Of a stretch of 64,000 nucleotides of DNA, positions 42,226-52,394 are shown piece after piece; within the stretch, counting starts at the first letter, position 1; every line of letters starts with the position of its first letter. A program made the position numbers and the translations under genes. The notes beneath the pieces were generated by a model. It saw nothing but the letters and a program-made list of their open reading frames with translations, was not told the DNA's origin and searched no databases. Source of the stretch: Natrarchaeobaculum aegyptiacum (GTDB lineage Archaea > Halobacteriota > Halobacteria > Halobacteriales > Natrialbaceae); the NCBI RefSeq assembly GCF_002156705.1, contig NZ_CP019893.1, positions 1,178,001 through 1,242,000 of the forward strand, written 5' to 3'.

Positions 42226-45195
42226 TTACTCGTCGGTGCCGTCGTCACCGACGATCTCGGACTCGTCGTAGTCGAACGTCTCGATGTCGGTCGGCTGGTT
42301 CTCGTCTTCGTACGGTTCGATGTCGGTCGGCTGATCCTCGTCTTCGTACGGTTCGATGTCGGTCGGCTGATCCTCGTCTTCGTACGGTTCGACGTTGGTC
42401 GGCTGGTCCTCGTCTTCGTACGGTTCGATGTCGGTCGGCTGATCCTCGGCGTCGTAGGGCTCGAGGTCGGTCGGCTGGTCCTCGTCTTCGTACGGTTCGA
42501 CGTTGGTCGGCTGGTCCTCGGCGTCGTAGGGCTCGAGGTCGGCCGCTGTTTCCGCGGCGTCGTCTTCGACGGTATCCGGAGCCGTCTCCTCGGCGTCGTC
42601 ACCCGCGAGCGTATCCAGCGCAGAAGCGTCTGGGTCGTCGACGGCGAGCGTGTCGAGTGCGGACGAATCCGTGCCGGGGTCGCTGGCAAGGTCCTCGGTT
42701 CGGGACGTCGACTCGAGGCCGGCGTCGGTTCCCCCGTCGAAGCCGCTGTCGACTCCCGATCCCGAGCCGGCGGTATCGACGGCGTCGGCGTCGACCTCGA
42801 AGGCGTCGAGCGCCGAGCGGAGTTCGTCGGCCATCTCGGTCAGCGAGTGGGCACCCGAGGCGACTTCGGAGATCGAGGCCGTCTGCTCTTCGACGGCAGC
42901 AGCGACGGTCTCGGTCTCGGCGTTGGTCTCCTCGCTGATCTCGGTCGCCTCGTCGACCATCGTCACGACCCGCTCGCTCGCCCGGGCCTGTTCGTCGGTC
43001 GCCTCGTTGATCGACTGGACGCCGTCGTTGGCCCGGTCGACCTGCTCGGTAATCTCGTCGATGGCCTCGATCCCCTCCTCGACGACCGTCACGCCGTCGT
43101 CGACCTGATCGCGCATGCGGTCGATCTCTGCGACGGTTTCGTCGACCGACTGCTGGACGTCGGCGATCAGGGTGTCGACCTCCTTGGTGGCCTCGCCGGT
43201 TTCCTCGGCGAGGGATTTGACCTCGTCTGCCACGACGGCGAACCCGTCACCGCTGTCGCCCGCACTCGCCGCCTCGATCGAGGCGTTCAGCGCGAGCAGA
43301 TTCGTCTGCTCTGCGATGTCGTCGATCAGGTCGACGACGTCGCTGATCTCGCTCATCTCCTCGTCGAGTTCGGCGACTTGCTCGGTGATCGCTTCCGCGC
43401 GATCCTCGAGGCGGTCCATTTCGGTCCGGATCTCGCCGGTCGCTTCGCTCGCACGATCGGCCTCCTCGGCTGCGCCCTCGGACACCTCGGCGACGTCGTT
43501 CGCCGTCGCGGCGATCTCCTCGACGGTCGCCGAGAGGTCGTTCATCTCCGCGTTGACCTCCTGGAACCGGTCGCTCTGGTCGGCCGTCGCCGACGCGATT
43601 TCCTCCGTCGAGCGACTGACGTCGTCGCTCGCCCGTTCGATCTGGCCGACGCGCTCGGTCACGTCCGCACTCGTCCGATCGACGTCCTCGGCCAGTTCCT
43701 GTACGTTCACGACCGTTCGCTCCAGGTCCTCGAGCATGCCGTTGAACGAACTGGCGATCTCCGCGAGTGCGTCGTTGTCGACGTCCTCGTCGAGGCGCTG
43801 GGTGAAGTCGCCTGCCGCCGCACGACCCATGACCGTGCCGAACTCGGTCGCTTTCTGCTCGAGTCGCTGTGCGAGTTCCTCCGCATCGCGGCGGGCTTCG
43901 GCGGCCTCTTCCTGGGCGACTTCGGCCTCGGCCTTCGAGGACTCGAGGTCATCGATCGAGGACTCGAGGTCGGCCCGCATGGTCTCGAGGGAGTCGCCGA
44001 GTTTGCCGGGGACCTCCTCCTCGAGGATCGGCGCGTCGAACTCCTGACGGGCGATGGCATCGGCCTGATCGGCTGCCGTCTCGAGGTACGCCCGGATGTC
44101 GGCGAAGGAGTGTCTGACCTGTCCGACCTCGTCGATCCGGTCGTCCGCTTCGAGGTCGAGGTCGAGTTCTCCGTTCGAAAGGGCGTGTGCGTTGCCCGCG
44201 AGTTCGTCCATCGATCGTGCCGTCGATCGACCGATGGTGGCGCCGATGATGAGGAATCCGGCGAGGGCGATGGCGATGAGTCCAGCCAGCGAGGTCGCGA
44301 CGTCCTGGGTGATCGCGTACGCCTGACTCTGTGGGACGTGGTAGATGAGTACCCAGTCGGTGCCATCGACCTGCGCGTACCCGATGAGTTCGTCGGTTTC
44401 GTCGTCCTCGGTAACTCCCGTGATGCCCGATCCCGAGCGGGTCGCGCTGACGATCAGGTTCGTCGATCCCTCACGGTACGTCGAAAGGATGTCGTCGTGA
44501 TACTGGGCGATCATCACGTCACCGTCGCTGGTGTCGACGACTTTGACGCCGCCGTCTTCGTGGGGCGTGTGGAACAGGTTACCCATCTGGGTCACGTCCG
44601 CTTCGATCATCACCGCCCGTTCCTCACCCTCGTCGTTCTCGTAGGGTGCAATGAAGGCGACGAGGTAGGCGCCGTCACGCTCGTAGGTGTCGGAGAACGA
44701 CGGTTCGTCGGGCATCGAACCGGTGTAACCGAACTCCGAAACGCCGCCGCCAGCCGTCTGTCTGAGGTGTAAGTCGAGATCGAGATCGACCAGATTGACC
44801 CCGATGGAGTCGTAGTCCGTACTATAGCGTATTTCGTCGGTTTCGGCGTTGACGTAGTGGACGGCGACGATCTCGTCCGGTAAGTTCTCTTCTTCCTCGT
44901 CGAGGGCGTTCTCTATCTCGAGTCCCGACCCGGAGACGAACTCCTCTCGAGCGGCGATCGACTCTGCGTTACGTTCGTTCGTCTCCACCCAGGTTGCAAG
45001 CTCGTCGGCGTCGTCGCTGGTCGTCATTTCCGTTTCGTACTGGACGTTCTCCGTGAGTTCGCCCGTAATGTCGAGGTAGAAAAATCCAGCCGCAGCCACG
45101 GTGACGACGAGCACAGCGACGATGACGAGCGCGAATTTGGCGACGTAGCTTCTGCGTATCCGATCCGGGAGGAGTCGGCCGAGTAACGACGACAT
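42226..45195 (-). CDS. Methyl-accepting chemotaxis transducer (Htr) with C-terminal 12-residue repeats
   Basis: 989 aa from ATG 45195 (the frame is open far upstream but this Met precedes the first helix). Order: membrane helix 1 (about 16-40), extracellular Cache-like sensor (about 45-295), helix 2 (about 302-325), HAMP domains (about 326-380 and 450-520), methyl-accepting coiled coil with the signalling tip [15 protein letters not shown] (about 628), then a disordered acidic tail. The tail includes seven 12-residue repeats of the form (V/I/L)[10 protein letters not shown](D/N), residues about 886-969. It should signal to CheA/CheW; the stimulus is unknown. Confidence 0.93.
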   Translation of the reverse strand: MSSLLGRLLPDRIRRSYVAKFALVIVAVLVVTVAAAGFFYLDITGELTENVQYETEMTTSDDADELATWVETNERNAESIAAREEFVSGSGLEIENALDEEEENLPDEIVAVHYVNAETDEIRYSTDYDSIGVNLVDLDLDLHLRQTAGGGVSEFGYTGSMPDEPSFSDTYERDGAYLVAFIAPYENDEGEERAVMIEADVTQMGNLFHTPHEDGGVKVVDTSDGDVMIAQYHDDILSTYREGSTNLIVSATRSGSGITGVTEDDETDELIGYAQVDGTDWVLIYHVPQSQAYAITQDVATSLAGLIAIALAGFLIIGATIGRSTARSMDELAGNAHALSNGELDLDLEADDRIDEVGQVRHSFADIRAYLETAADQADAIARQEFDAPILEEEVPGKLGDSLETMRADLESSIDDLESSKAEAEVAQEEAAEARRDAEELAQRLEQKATEFGTVMGRAAAGDFTQRLDEDVDNDALAEIASSFNGMLEDLERTVVNVQELAEDVDRTSADVTERVGQIERASDDVSRSTEEIASATADQSDRFQEVNAEMNDLSATVEEIAATANDVAEVSEGAAEEADRASEATGEIRTEMDRLEDRAEAITEQVAELDEEMSEISDVVDLIDDIAEQTNLLALNASIEAASAGDSGDGFAVVADEVKSLAEETGEATKEVDTLIADVQQSVDETVAEIDRMRDQVDDGVTVVEEGIEAIDEITEQVDRANDGVQSINEATDEQARASERVVTMVDEATEISEETNAETETVAAAVEEQTASISEVASGAHSLTEMADELRSALDAFEVDADAVDTAGSGSGVDSGFDGGTDAGLESTSRTEDLASDPGTDSSALDTLAVDDPDASALDTLAGDDAEETAPDTVEDDAAETAADLEPYDAEDQPTNVEPYEDEDQPTDLEPYDAEDQPTDIEPYEDEDQPTNVEPYEDEDQPTDIEPYEDEDQPTDIEPYEDENQPTDIETFDYDESEIVGDDGTDE
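42289..42540. repeat. Seven tandem 36-bp repeats inside the transducer gene
   Basis: Each unit begins GGTCGGCTGGT on the plus strand and keeps the reading frame (12 codons). Units alternate between an [10 protein letters not shown] and an [10 protein letters not shown] version. The array ends at the GGCCGCTGTT divergence at 42541. Confidence 0.93.
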
Positions 45196-45402
45196 TAGCG
45201 AAACGATGCCGCTAACGCAGGATATTAGTTGTGGCCAGTAAATTCTCCGGGAATGACGTAATCGGTCGAAACGGGCTGGAACCCGGCGGTTTCGAGAAAA
45301 CGCGTCGGTACAATCGTCGGGCGATACTGAAACCTTCTTGGCGCGCCGCATCAGGACTACGAGTATGAACGACGGCAACCGGACCGAAGCGAGGTGCCTG
45401 CC

Positions 45403-46422
45403 GTGACGAGCGTCAAGGAGTTCCGCGTCGACGAACCGCCAACCGAGGGCGACCTCGGCCGCGGTGCGTTCGTCTTTACCGACGACTACTCGGTGTTCGA
45501 CTGGGGCCCGATGCCCGACCCTATCCCTCAGAAAGGCGCGAGCCTCTGTACGATGGGGGCGTTCAACTTCGAACTGCTCGAGCGCGAAGGCGTTTCGACC
45601 CACTACCGGGGCGTCGTCGCAGACGGCGAAGTCGTCCCGCTGGCCGAGGTCGACGAGCCGCCACGCGAGATGGCGATCGACCTCACGCAGGTGCCAGACC
45701 TCCCTCACGAAGGCCGAGAGTACGACTACGAACACTACCACGAGGCGGCCGGCGAGAACTACCTCGTCCCCCTCGAAATCGTCTTCCGCAACCGCGTCCC
45801 CGTCGGCTCGAGCCTCCGGCGACGAACCGACCCCGAAGACCACGGCCTCGACCTCGAGGAGTGGCCCGACGAGGCCGTCGACCTCGCGGAACCGATCGTC
45901 GAGTTCTCCACGAAGTACGAAGAGAGCGACCGGTACCTCTCACGGGCGGACGCCGACGAGATCGCGGGCCTGGCCGCCGTCGAGGACCTCGAGTCGATCG
46001 CGCTCGAGGTCAACCGGGTCGTCACCGAGCAGGCCGACGACGCCGGCCTCGTCCACGAAGACGGCAAGATCGAGTGTCTCTACGTCGGCGGCGAGATCCG
46101 CGTGGCCGACGTCGTCGGGACCTTCGACGAGAATCGTTTTAGCTACGAAGACGTCCAGCTCTCGAAGGAAGTGCTCCGCCAGTACCACAAGCGCACCCAG
46201 CCGTCGTGGGTCGAGGCCGTCGACGACGCCAAGGCGGAGGCCAAGCGTCGGGACGTCGCCGACTGGCGCAAACTTTGCGACGACGACCCCGAGCCGCTCG
46301 CAGAGTCGGTTCTCGAGACTGCTCGCGACCTCTACTGTGCCGGGACCAATGCCTACACCGGCGAAGAGTGGTTCGACGCACCGCCACTGTCGACGGCGAT
46401 CGGGTCCGTCAAGCGACTCTAG
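45403..46422 (+). CDS. purC: Phosphoribosylaminoimidazole-succinocarboxamide synthase (PurC)
   Basis: 339 aa from GTG 45403 (GTG 45394 also possible). SAICAR synthetase of purine synthesis: joins CAIR and aspartate with ATP. Haloarchaeal features [51 protein letters not shown] and KIECLYVG are present. Divergent from the transducer across 207 bp. Other purine genes in the window: purU, purS and purQ. Confidence 0.95.
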   Translation: MTSVKEFRVDEPPTEGDLGRGAFVFTDDYSVFDWGPMPDPIPQKGASLCTMGAFNFELLEREGVSTHYRGVVADGEVVPLAEVDEPPREMAIDLTQVPDLPHEGREYDYEHYHEAAGENYLVPLEIVFRNRVPVGSSLRRRTDPEDHGLDLEEWPDEAVDLAEPIVEFSTKYEESDRYLSRADADEIAGLAAVEDLESIALEVNRVVTEQADDAGLVHEDGKIECLYVGGEIRVADVVGTFDENRFSYEDVQLSKEVLRQYHKRTQPSWVEAVDDAKAEAKRRDVADWRKLCDDDPEPLAESVLETARDLYCAGTNAYTGEEWFDAPPLSTAIGSVKRL

Positions 46423-46518
46423 ACGGCCGCCCACAGTTTGTGCCGTGATATCGAGACCCACCCACGGCGCAAAAAGTAACCCTCATATTATGGGCCTGTA
46501 GATATCCGGACGACTCCA

Positions 46519-46731
46519 ATGACCCTCGCCAGTATCGTCGCCTCGAGTCTCGTCCCGTTCGACCTCACGATCGCGATCGCGGGCGTCGCAAGCGTCGCTC
46601 TGACGATTTTCGTCGCGTTCATCGCCTTCCTCGCGCTGGCACCCGTCGTCTCCGACACCTGGACCGAACGTCTCCACGCCGTGCCCGCAGGTGGGGCGGC
46701 GCTCGAAGCCGAAGCCAACGAAGCGGACTAA
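46519..46731 (+). CDS. Small membrane protein
   Basis: 70 aa with one long or two short hydrophobic helices (about 17-45) and an acidic alanine-rich tail. A TATA-like CATATTATG about 30 bases before ATG 46519 and the codon usage support a real gene. No function known. Confidence 0.6.
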   Translation: MTLASIVASSLVPFDLTIAIAGVASVALTIFVAFIAFLALAPVVSDTWTERLHAVPAGGAALEAEANEAD

Positions 46732-46935
46732 CCGCGACGTTCGCCGCCGACGTTTTTCCGTTCTTCCAACCCAAACTTGGCGATCGCACAGCGGCTAGAC
46801 TATATGCTCGACGTTCGTCACGAAATTCGGCGTCGAGGATACTTCCAGTGACCGTTCCGTCGCTCTCGACGCCGTCGGTGGCCGATACCGCCGCAACGGG
46901 ACCGTTCAAGTCGTTCTCGACCGACCTCACGATCG

Positions 46936-47100
46936 ATGACCGAGACGATGGACGAGGCGTCGAACGGACCACGCTGTCGAGAGTGTGACGACGACCTGGC
47001 CGACGCGACGCTTCCGCGTACCCTCACCTGGATCGAGGACGGAACCGTCGTCTCTCGACGATTCTGCAGTGACGAGTGTCTCGAGGCGTGGCGCTCCTGA
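46936..47100 (+). CDS. Small zinc-finger protein (DUF7576-like), 54 aa
   Basis: A short frame from ATG 46936 to TGA 47098-47100 encodes MTETMDEASNGPRCRECDD... with C-x2-C (CREC) and, 30 residues later, C-x3-C (CSDEC). Such two-knuckle proteins of 50-60 aa are a haloarchaeal speciality; typical ending with ...CLEAWRS. Probably binds zinc; role unknown. Confidence 0.75.
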   Translation: MTETMDEASNGPRCRECDDDLADATLPRTLTWIEDGTVVSRRFCSDECLEAWRS

Positions 47101-47147
47101 GTACCGGGTCTCGCAAAAACTGAACTGAACGGTACCGTCCTCGGTCG

Positions 47148-47321
47148 TTATCGGCACTCCTCGAGTGATGCGGCGTCTGTCGCGCACATCGAGAGCCAGG
47201 CGCCGTCTCGCGCGAGATCGGCGATGACGAGCTGTCGCATGCCGTCGACCTCGTCGATGGCTGCGACTACCTCACGGTCGTCAGACGATCGCTCGCCGAC
47301 CGATCCCACGTTGGGTGTCAT
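47148..47321 (-). CDS. Small conserved haloarchaeal protein (DUF7556-like), 57 aa
   Basis: ATG at 47321 (complement of 47319-47321) opens a frame of 57 residues ending in TAA at 47148, with the middle segment AAIDEVDGMRQLVIADLARDGAWLSM typical, as I recall, of a small haloarchaeal family. Convergent with the zinc-finger gene. The region 47322-47546 upstream has no gene. Confidence 0.6.
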   Translation of the reverse strand: MTPNVGSVGERSSDDREVVAAIDEVDGMRQLVIADLARDGAWLSMCATDAASLEECR

Positions 47322-47546
47322 ACCCACTGGTTACCCACCGGCAGGTAAGAACGTTCCGAAATGAACTCGAGCGTCTGACGATCGCTCAGTAATCGGCGAT
47401 TACCCGAAAATACTGCCACCAAATATGACGCGAGCGTTCGTAATGTGAAATTGCATTAGGGACCCTCAGTGATAGTTATTCACATAGCGCCGGCGAACGG
47501 CGGATAGCGGTCGAGACGGGACAACAAGGAACCGAGAAGTGGCGCG

Positions 47547-48497
47547 TCAGGATTCGTCGGAGATGGCGCTGGCGAGGCCGTCGACCGGTCGATCCGGGGT
47601 GAACTCCTCGAGTTCGTCGGGGAGGCCGAGCTGGTAGGCCGTGCCGTTCTCTCGAACCGTCGTCCGGCCGCGGTGGACGGAGACGTCGCCGTTCAGGTGC
47701 AGTTTGACGGCCTCGAGCAGGGCGTCGGCCTCGAGTGGCTGCCCCCGACGTTTCACGGCCGCGACGTCGGCGTCGTCCGGGACGTCGAACGCGCGCTGGG
47801 TGATGATCGGGCCCTGATCGAGGTCCGTGGTCACGTAGTGGGCGGTGACGCCGGCAATCCGGACGCCCTCCTCGACGGCTTGACGGTAGGCTTCTGCGCC
47901 GGGGAACGCGGGCAGCAACGAGGGGTGGATGTTGATGATCCGGTCCTCGTAGCGGAAGACGACGTTCGGACTGAGAATGCGCATGTAGCGGGCGAGGACG
48001 ATGAGGTCGGCGTCGTACTCCGCCAGCAGGTCGAGCAGCCGGTCTTCGTTCTGCTGGCCGCCCTCGTCGCCGATGTCGTGGAACGGGATGCCGTACTGGT
48101 CGGCCAGTGGTTCCAGGTCGTCGTGGTTACCGATGACGACGCCGATGTCCGCCCCCAGTTCGTCGTTGGCCCACGCCTCGAACAGCGCCTCGAGACAGTG
48201 GCTCTCCTTCGTAACGAGGACGGCGATCTGCTGGGTCTCTCGGTCAGCGGGGAACCGGACCTGCACGTCCAGTCCGAGGTCGTCGCCCAGTTCGTGGAGG
48301 GCTTCCCGGAGCTTCTCTTCGGTACAGACCATCTCCGAGGTGTCGACGGCGAGGTACATCCGGAAGACGCCGTCGCGAACCGCCTGATCCAGGTCCTCGA
48401 TGTTGATTCCGCGCTCGAACAGGAGGCTGGTCACGCGAGCGACCAGTCCGGTGTCGTCCTCTCCGATCACCGTAATTTCGGTCACGTCGGTCGTCAT
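47547..48497 (-). CDS. purU: Formyltetrahydrofolate deformylase (PurU)
   Basis: 316 aa (ATG 48497; ATG 48506 gives three more). N-terminal ACT domain (about 5-85, ITVIGEDDTGLVARVTSLLF) and a formyltransferase domain with the catalytic block Asn-x-His (NIHPSLLPAFPG) and the later Asp in TTDLDQGPI. It releases formate from 10-formyl-THF, feeding PurT-type formate use or balancing one-carbon pools. An extra C-terminal part of about 60 residues follows. Confidence 0.9.
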   Translation of the reverse strand: MTTDVTEITVIGEDDTGLVARVTSLLFERGINIEDLDQAVRDGVFRMYLAVDTSEMVCTEEKLREALHELGDDLGLDVQVRFPADRETQQIAVLVTKESHCLEALFEAWANDELGADIGVVIGNHDDLEPLADQYGIPFHDIGDEGGQQNEDRLLDLLAEYDADLIVLARYMRILSPNVVFRYEDRIINIHPSLLPAFPGAEAYRQAVEEGVRIAGVTAHYVTTDLDQGPIITQRAFDVPDDADVAAVKRRGQPLEADALLEAVKLHLNGDVSVHRGRTTVRENGTAYQLGLPDELEEFTPDRPVDGLASAISDES

Positions 48498-48634
48498 CGG
48501 GGCCACCTCCGCTCGAGCGTACGTCGATGCATCAGTACGACCCTCAGTCTACGCGCCGTGAAAAGTCCTGCTTTCCGCGATTCCCGTCGAGGATCGTCGC
48601 CTATTAATACCATCTCCCGACCCATAGCACAAAT

Positions 48635-48643
48635 ATTGTTAAC
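48635..48643. promoter_or_regulatory. ATTRTTAAC motif upstream of the FAD protein at 48689
   Basis: ATTGTTAAC, with a related GTTGTTAAG at 48656-48664, 25-55 bases before the ATG. The same nonamer form is seen before cobW (52381-52389) and before 54932 (54877-54885). Confidence 0.45.
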
Positions 48644-48688
48644 CCCATACTCAAAGTTGTTAAGTGCGCAGGGCGAGAGGTCACGACT

Positions 48689-50041
48689 ATGACGACCACG
48701 ACCGCACACACGTGCGACCACGACGTCGCGATCGTCGGCGCCGGTCCCGCCGGGATCGGAACCGCGGTCGCCCTCGAGCACCTCGACGTCGACTATGGTG
48801 TCCTCGAGCGCGACTGCGTCGGTTCCTCCTTTCGTCGATGGCCAGACGAGATGCGGCTGTTGACCCCGTCGTTCCCGGGGAACGCGTTCGGCGTCCGGGA
48901 CCTGAACGCGATCACGCCCGACACCTCGCCAGCGCTCGCCCTCGACAGCGAACACCCGACCGGACAGGAGTACGCCGGCTACCTCGAGGCCGTCGCGGAG
49001 TTTCACGACCTCCCGATTCGAACCGGGACGGACGTCGAACGCGTCTACCCTCGAGACGACGCCGAGGGGTTCGTCCTCGAGACGGCGGACGGCGCGATCG
49101 CGGCCCGGTACGTGGTGTGGGCCGCCGGCGAGTTCCAGTATCCGGCCGACGGCGCGATTCCGGGATCGGCCAACGCCGTCCACGTGGCGTCGATCGACTC
49201 GTGGGCCCGACACGCGCGACTCGTCTCACCTGCAACCGGGGAGAGTGACGAGACCAGCGGTCGGTCGCCGACCGAGCGTCCCGCACCAGATGGTGGAGAG
49301 ACGGCCTCCGGGATGGGCGAGTCGATCGCTTGCCCGGACGACGACACGGACAGGGTGGACGACGTGGTGGTCGTCGGCGGCGGGGAAAGCGGGATCGACG
49401 CCGCACTCGGACTGTCCGACGAAGGGCTCTCCGTAACGGTGGTCGACCCCGACGGCCCATGGCGGTACCGCAGTCCCGACCCGAGCGAGGTCCTCTCCCC
49501 GCGGACGACCGATCGACTCGAGTGCGCACGCGAGGCCGGCCGACCGATCGACCTCGTCGCCGAGACGCGCGTCGAGCGAATCGAACGCCGCGACGGAGAC
49601 CGCTATCGCGTCGTCACCGACCGGGACGACGTCGTCTCACGAACGCCGCCGGTCCTCGCCACCGGGTTCGAGGGGAGTGTCGGACTCGTCGACGACCTGT
49701 TCGCGTTCGAGCGCGTTGACGGGGGTAAGAGGGGGAACGGGGACGTCGACGCCGCCACTGATGAAGACGAAAACGGAGGCAACGCCACGGCCGGGACACC
49801 GGTGCTCACCGACCGTGACGAGTCGACCGAGACGCCGGGACTCTTCCTCGCCGGCCCACAGGTCGCCCACGACGGCCAGCCGTTCTGTTTCATCTACAAG
49901 TTCCGCCAGCGGTTCGCCGTCGTCGCCGAGACGATCGGCGACAGACTGGGCGTCGACACCGGACCGCTCGCAGCCTACCGAGAGAAATCGATGTTCCTCG
50001 AAGACCTCTCGTGCTGTGAGCCTGACTACTGTGACTGCTGA
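48689..50041 (+). CDS. FAD/NAD(P)-dependent oxidoreductase with Cys-rich C terminus
   Basis: 450 aa with two dinucleotide-binding sites, VAIVGAGPAGIGTAVALE (about 14-31) and DVVVVGGGESGIDAALGL (about 226-243), as in flavin monooxygenase/thioredoxin-reductase-like enzymes. Two acidic low-complexity inserts. The protein ends SCCEPDYCDC, a likely metal-binding tail (four Cys in nine residues). With a CobW GTPase gene 2.3 kb on and a shared promoter motif, a part in metal handling is plausible. Substrate unknown. Confidence 0.8.
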   Translation: MTTTTAHTCDHDVAIVGAGPAGIGTAVALEHLDVDYGVLERDCVGSSFRRWPDEMRLLTPSFPGNAFGVRDLNAITPDTSPALALDSEHPTGQEYAGYLEAVAEFHDLPIRTGTDVERVYPRDDAEGFVLETADGAIAARYVVWAAGEFQYPADGAIPGSANAVHVASIDSWARHARLVSPATGESDETSGRSPTERPAPDGGETASGMGESIACPDDDTDRVDDVVVVGGGESGIDAALGLSDEGLSVTVVDPDGPWRYRSPDPSEVLSPRTTDRLECAREAGRPIDLVAETRVERIERRDGDRYRVVTDRDDVVSRTPPVLATGFEGSVGLVDDLFAFERVDGGKRGNGDVDAATDEDENGGNATAGTPVLTDRDESTETPGLFLAGPQVAHDGQPFCFIYKFRQRFAVVAETIGDRLGVDTGPLAAYREKSMFLEDLSCCEPDYCDC

Positions 50042-50302
50042 CGACGGTGGCTCGACGCGCCCGGAGGCGACGGCGACGCAGTACCGCGATTTCCGAAACA
50101 GACCGTCGAGGAACCAGGAGCAGAATCGACAGACGGGACGGCGTATGACGGACGTCACCGTCAGGACCCGGTACCAGTCGTGGCCCTCAGCTTATTTCGT
50201 CTTACATAGTTTCGTAAATTGTCTGACAGGGATTTATACTGGAGATCGTGGTAGCCCGTTTCGTCATCGGAGCTGACAGTCAGGCCCCGATAGGTGAACA
50301 CG

Positions 50303-50617
50303 ATGACGGTAACACCGGAAACCAACTGCGCCAGCCAGATCGATCCCGAGGACCAGACCGCGATCGCCTCCCACGACTGGGAGACCGACGAGTCACTGTC
50401 GGAAACGATCGTCTCGACGGTCGCGACGCTCTCCGGGACCGAACCGGACGAACTCGATCGTCTCTACGACCGCGTCGATCCGGACAGCCTCGAGACCCTG
50501 TTCGCCCCAACCGGAGGCACGGCCCGACGGAACGCCGGTCGCGTCTCGTTCCGGCTCGCCGAGTACACGGTGACGGTCCACGCCTCGGGCACGATCGTGG
50601 TGACGGCTGCAGACTGA
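50303..50617 (+). CDS. HalOD1 output-domain protein
   Basis: 104 aa, mostly one HalOD1 domain: SLSETIVSTVATLSGTEPDELDRLYDRVDPDSLETLF and then the closing strands VSFRLAEYTVTVHASGTIVV. HalOD1 occurs at the end of haloarchaeal signalling proteins and as stand-alone proteins. ATG 50303 preferred to GTG 50294. A TATA-like TTTATA (about 50232) lies in the 261-bp gap upstream. Confidence 0.8.
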   Translation: MTVTPETNCASQIDPEDQTAIASHDWETDESLSETIVSTVATLSGTEPDELDRLYDRVDPDSLETLFAPTGGTARRNAGRVSFRLAEYTVTVHASGTIVVTAAD

Positions 50618-50755
50618 CGACCGGGAACACCGCTGTGACGTCGGCTCGAGACGACCCACCCTGCCGATCGTCCGTCGGCCTCGTCGATCCCCGGTTTTCG
50701 ACGTAGAATAGCGCGGTGATCGAACCCCCTGCGGTGGTGGCCCCGATCGAGGCGG

Positions 50756-51010
50756 TCACCGCATCTGTTCTCGCGAGACGAACGCGTCGCCCCAGGCCCT
50801 GATCCATTGCTCGCGGGCCGTCCGCGCCGTCACCGACGAGTAGATCGTACACGTATCCGGACGATAGTCTCGCCGTTCGACGTAGGCCTCGTCACAGGGC
50901 GAGGGTCCCGGTGACGAGGAGTCCATCCCGGTGTCCGCCGTCCGAGCCGCTGCGTCATCCCGATCGTCGGCGTCGCGGTGCCGACCATCCCCGCCGTCGT
51001 GGTCGCTCAC
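50756..51010 (-). CDS. Small protein (DUF7511-like) downstream of cobW
   Basis: 84 aa from GTG 51010, 13 bases after the CobW stop. The C-terminal part (YRPDTCTIYSSVTARTAREQWIRAWGDAFVSREQMR in outline: Asp-x-Cys-Thr-Ile-Tyr, a Trp helix, and the end Met-Arg) follows the pattern of a widespread small haloarchaeal domain. The N-terminal 40 residues are Asp/His-rich, which could bind metal. Probably in the cobW operon. Confidence 0.6.
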   Translation of the reverse strand: MSDHDGGDGRHRDADDRDDAAARTADTGMDSSSPGPSPCDEAYVERRDYRPDTCTIYSSVTARTAREQWIRAWGDAFVSREQMR

Positions 51011-51023
51011 GTCGTGTGTCACC

Positions 51024-52325
51024 TCAGTCTGCCAGCCCGATTTCGGCCTGTTCGTCTCGAGCGTCGGCCTCCGTCTCGGCCGCTGCACCACCTCGCTCGG
51101 CGTCTCCGTCCGGGTCGTCGGCTACGGCCTCGAACGTCGGGAACCGATCCTCCCAGTCGGAACGATCGGCCTCGAGTTCGTCGTCACGGAGCAGGCAGTC
51201 CGCGAGGGCCTCGCGAAGCGCATCGTGGTCCATCTCGACGCCGATGACGACCAGCCGGACGTTGCGGTCACCCCAGCGATCGTGCCAGCCCTCCTCGAGA
51301 GCCGGGTTCTCGGAGACGTGCTGCTCGCGTTCTGCGGGTGGCAGGGACGCGACCCACTGACCGCCGGGTCCGACCCGGATCGACTGTCCGGCGACGTTGA
51401 ACGTGAGCGCCGCGTCCGGGCGAGTTGCAAGCCAGAAGTGCCCCTTCGCACGGACCACCGCATCCGGGAACTCGTCGAGCAGGTCGGCGAACCGTTCGGG
51501 GTGGAACGGCCGCCGGGCCTCGAAGACGAACGAGGTGACGCCGTGTTCGTCCTCGGCGCTCTCGTGGGGCTGCTCGAGTTCCCGGATCCAGCCTGCAGAC
51601 CGGCTGGCGTCCTCGAAGTCGAACCGCTCGGTCTCGAGAATCGCGTCTGGATCGATCCGGCCGTGTTCGGCCCGGAGCAGTGTCGCGCGGGGCTGGAGGA
51701 CCTCGAGCGTGGACTCGATCGCCTCGAGTCGGTCGGCAGCGACCAGATCACACTTGTTGAGCACGAGGACGTCGCAGAACTCGACCTGTTCGACCAGCAG
51801 GTCTCCGAGGTGTTTTTTCGTGCCGTCGTCGTCCAGAATCTCGTCGGACTCCATCGCTGCGTCGAACTGGTGGGCGTCGACGACGGTGACGGTCGTATCG
51901 AGGTGACAGCCGGAGAGCGGTTCGATGCCGGTCTCCTCGTAGAATTCGGTCGGCTCGAGGTCGGTCTGGTCGAATCCGAGGGTGAGCGTCTGGGCGACGG
52001 GCAGCGGTTCCGCGACCCCGGTCGATTCGACGACGATGGCGTCGAACTCGCGGTCTGCAGCGACGAGTTCACCGATGGCGTCGAGCAGGTCGCCGCGGAG
52101 TTCACAGCAGATACAGCCGTTCGAGAGTTCGATCACCTCCTCGTCCTCGTCGGCGATGTTCGAGGACTCGGCGACGCGGTCGGCGTCGACGTTCACCTCA
52201 CCCATGTCGTTGACGAGGACGGCGAGGTCGCGGTCGGTTTCACGCAGAACGTGGTTCAGCGTGGTCGTCTTGCCAGCGCCGAGTGTTCCGGACAGGACGG
52301 TGACGGGAATCGAGTCGTCGGTCAT
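51024..52325 (-). CDS. CobW/ZNG1-family metallochaperone GTPase
   Basis: 433 aa from ATG 52325, which precedes PVTVLSG by a few residues; the upstream ATG 52379 lies within the operator palindrome. G3E GTPase: Walker A GTLGAGKT (13-20), the metal-binding C-x-C-C (CICC, 71-74), VVESTGVAEP, NKCD (about 175). A CobW C-terminal domain with GHFWLATR follows. The family moves zinc or cobalt to client proteins with GTP. A 19-bp palindrome upstream suggests metal-responsive repression. Confidence 0.92.
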   Translation of the reverse strand: MTDDSIPVTVLSGTLGAGKTTTLNHVLRETDRDLAVLVNDMGEVNVDADRVAESSNIADEDEEVIELSNGCICCELRGDLLDAIGELVAADREFDAIVVESTGVAEPLPVAQTLTLGFDQTDLEPTEFYEETGIEPLSGCHLDTTVTVVDAHQFDAAMESDEILDDDGTKKHLGDLLVEQVEFCDVLVLNKCDLVAADRLEAIESTLEVLQPRATLLRAEHGRIDPDAILETERFDFEDASRSAGWIRELEQPHESAEDEHGVTSFVFEARRPFHPERFADLLDEFPDAVVRAKGHFWLATRPDAALTFNVAGQSIRVGPGGQWVASLPPAEREQHVSENPALEEGWHDRWGDRNVRLVVIGVEMDHDALREALADCLLRDDELEADRSDWEDRFPTFEAVADDPDGDAERGGAAAETEADARDEQAEIGLAD

Positions 52326-52351
52326 CTGGTTGTCAACAACATCTTGCACAG

Positions 52352-52366
52352 TAATAGTAGTTATTA
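52352..52366. promoter_or_regulatory. Inverted repeat in cobW upstream region
   Basis: TAATA-GTAGT-TATTA, ten bases from the larger palindrome at 52376-52394 and within the likely cobW leader. Confidence 0.35.
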
Positions 52367-52375
52367 TCTGGTTCG

Positions 52376-52394
52376 CCATTATTATTAACAATGG
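52376..52394. promoter_or_regulatory. 19-bp near-palindrome, probable metal-responsive operator of cobW
   Basis: CCATTATTATTAACAATGG; all but two pairs match around the centre. It lies 51 bases before ATG 52325 on the minus side and 115 bases before the FeoB-like gene on the plus side. Looks like the AT-rich palindromes bound by Fur/Zur or DtxR-type regulators; the regulator itself is not in the window. Confidence 0.55.

Noticed and set aside
42289-42540. CRISPR-like array
   Set aside because: The 36-bp units are head to tail with no spacers and lie in frame in a coding region.
42847-44772. Plus-strand frame of 641 aa inside the transducer gene
   Set aside because: Antisense to the methyl-accepting coiled coil; repeated DR/DL patterns only.
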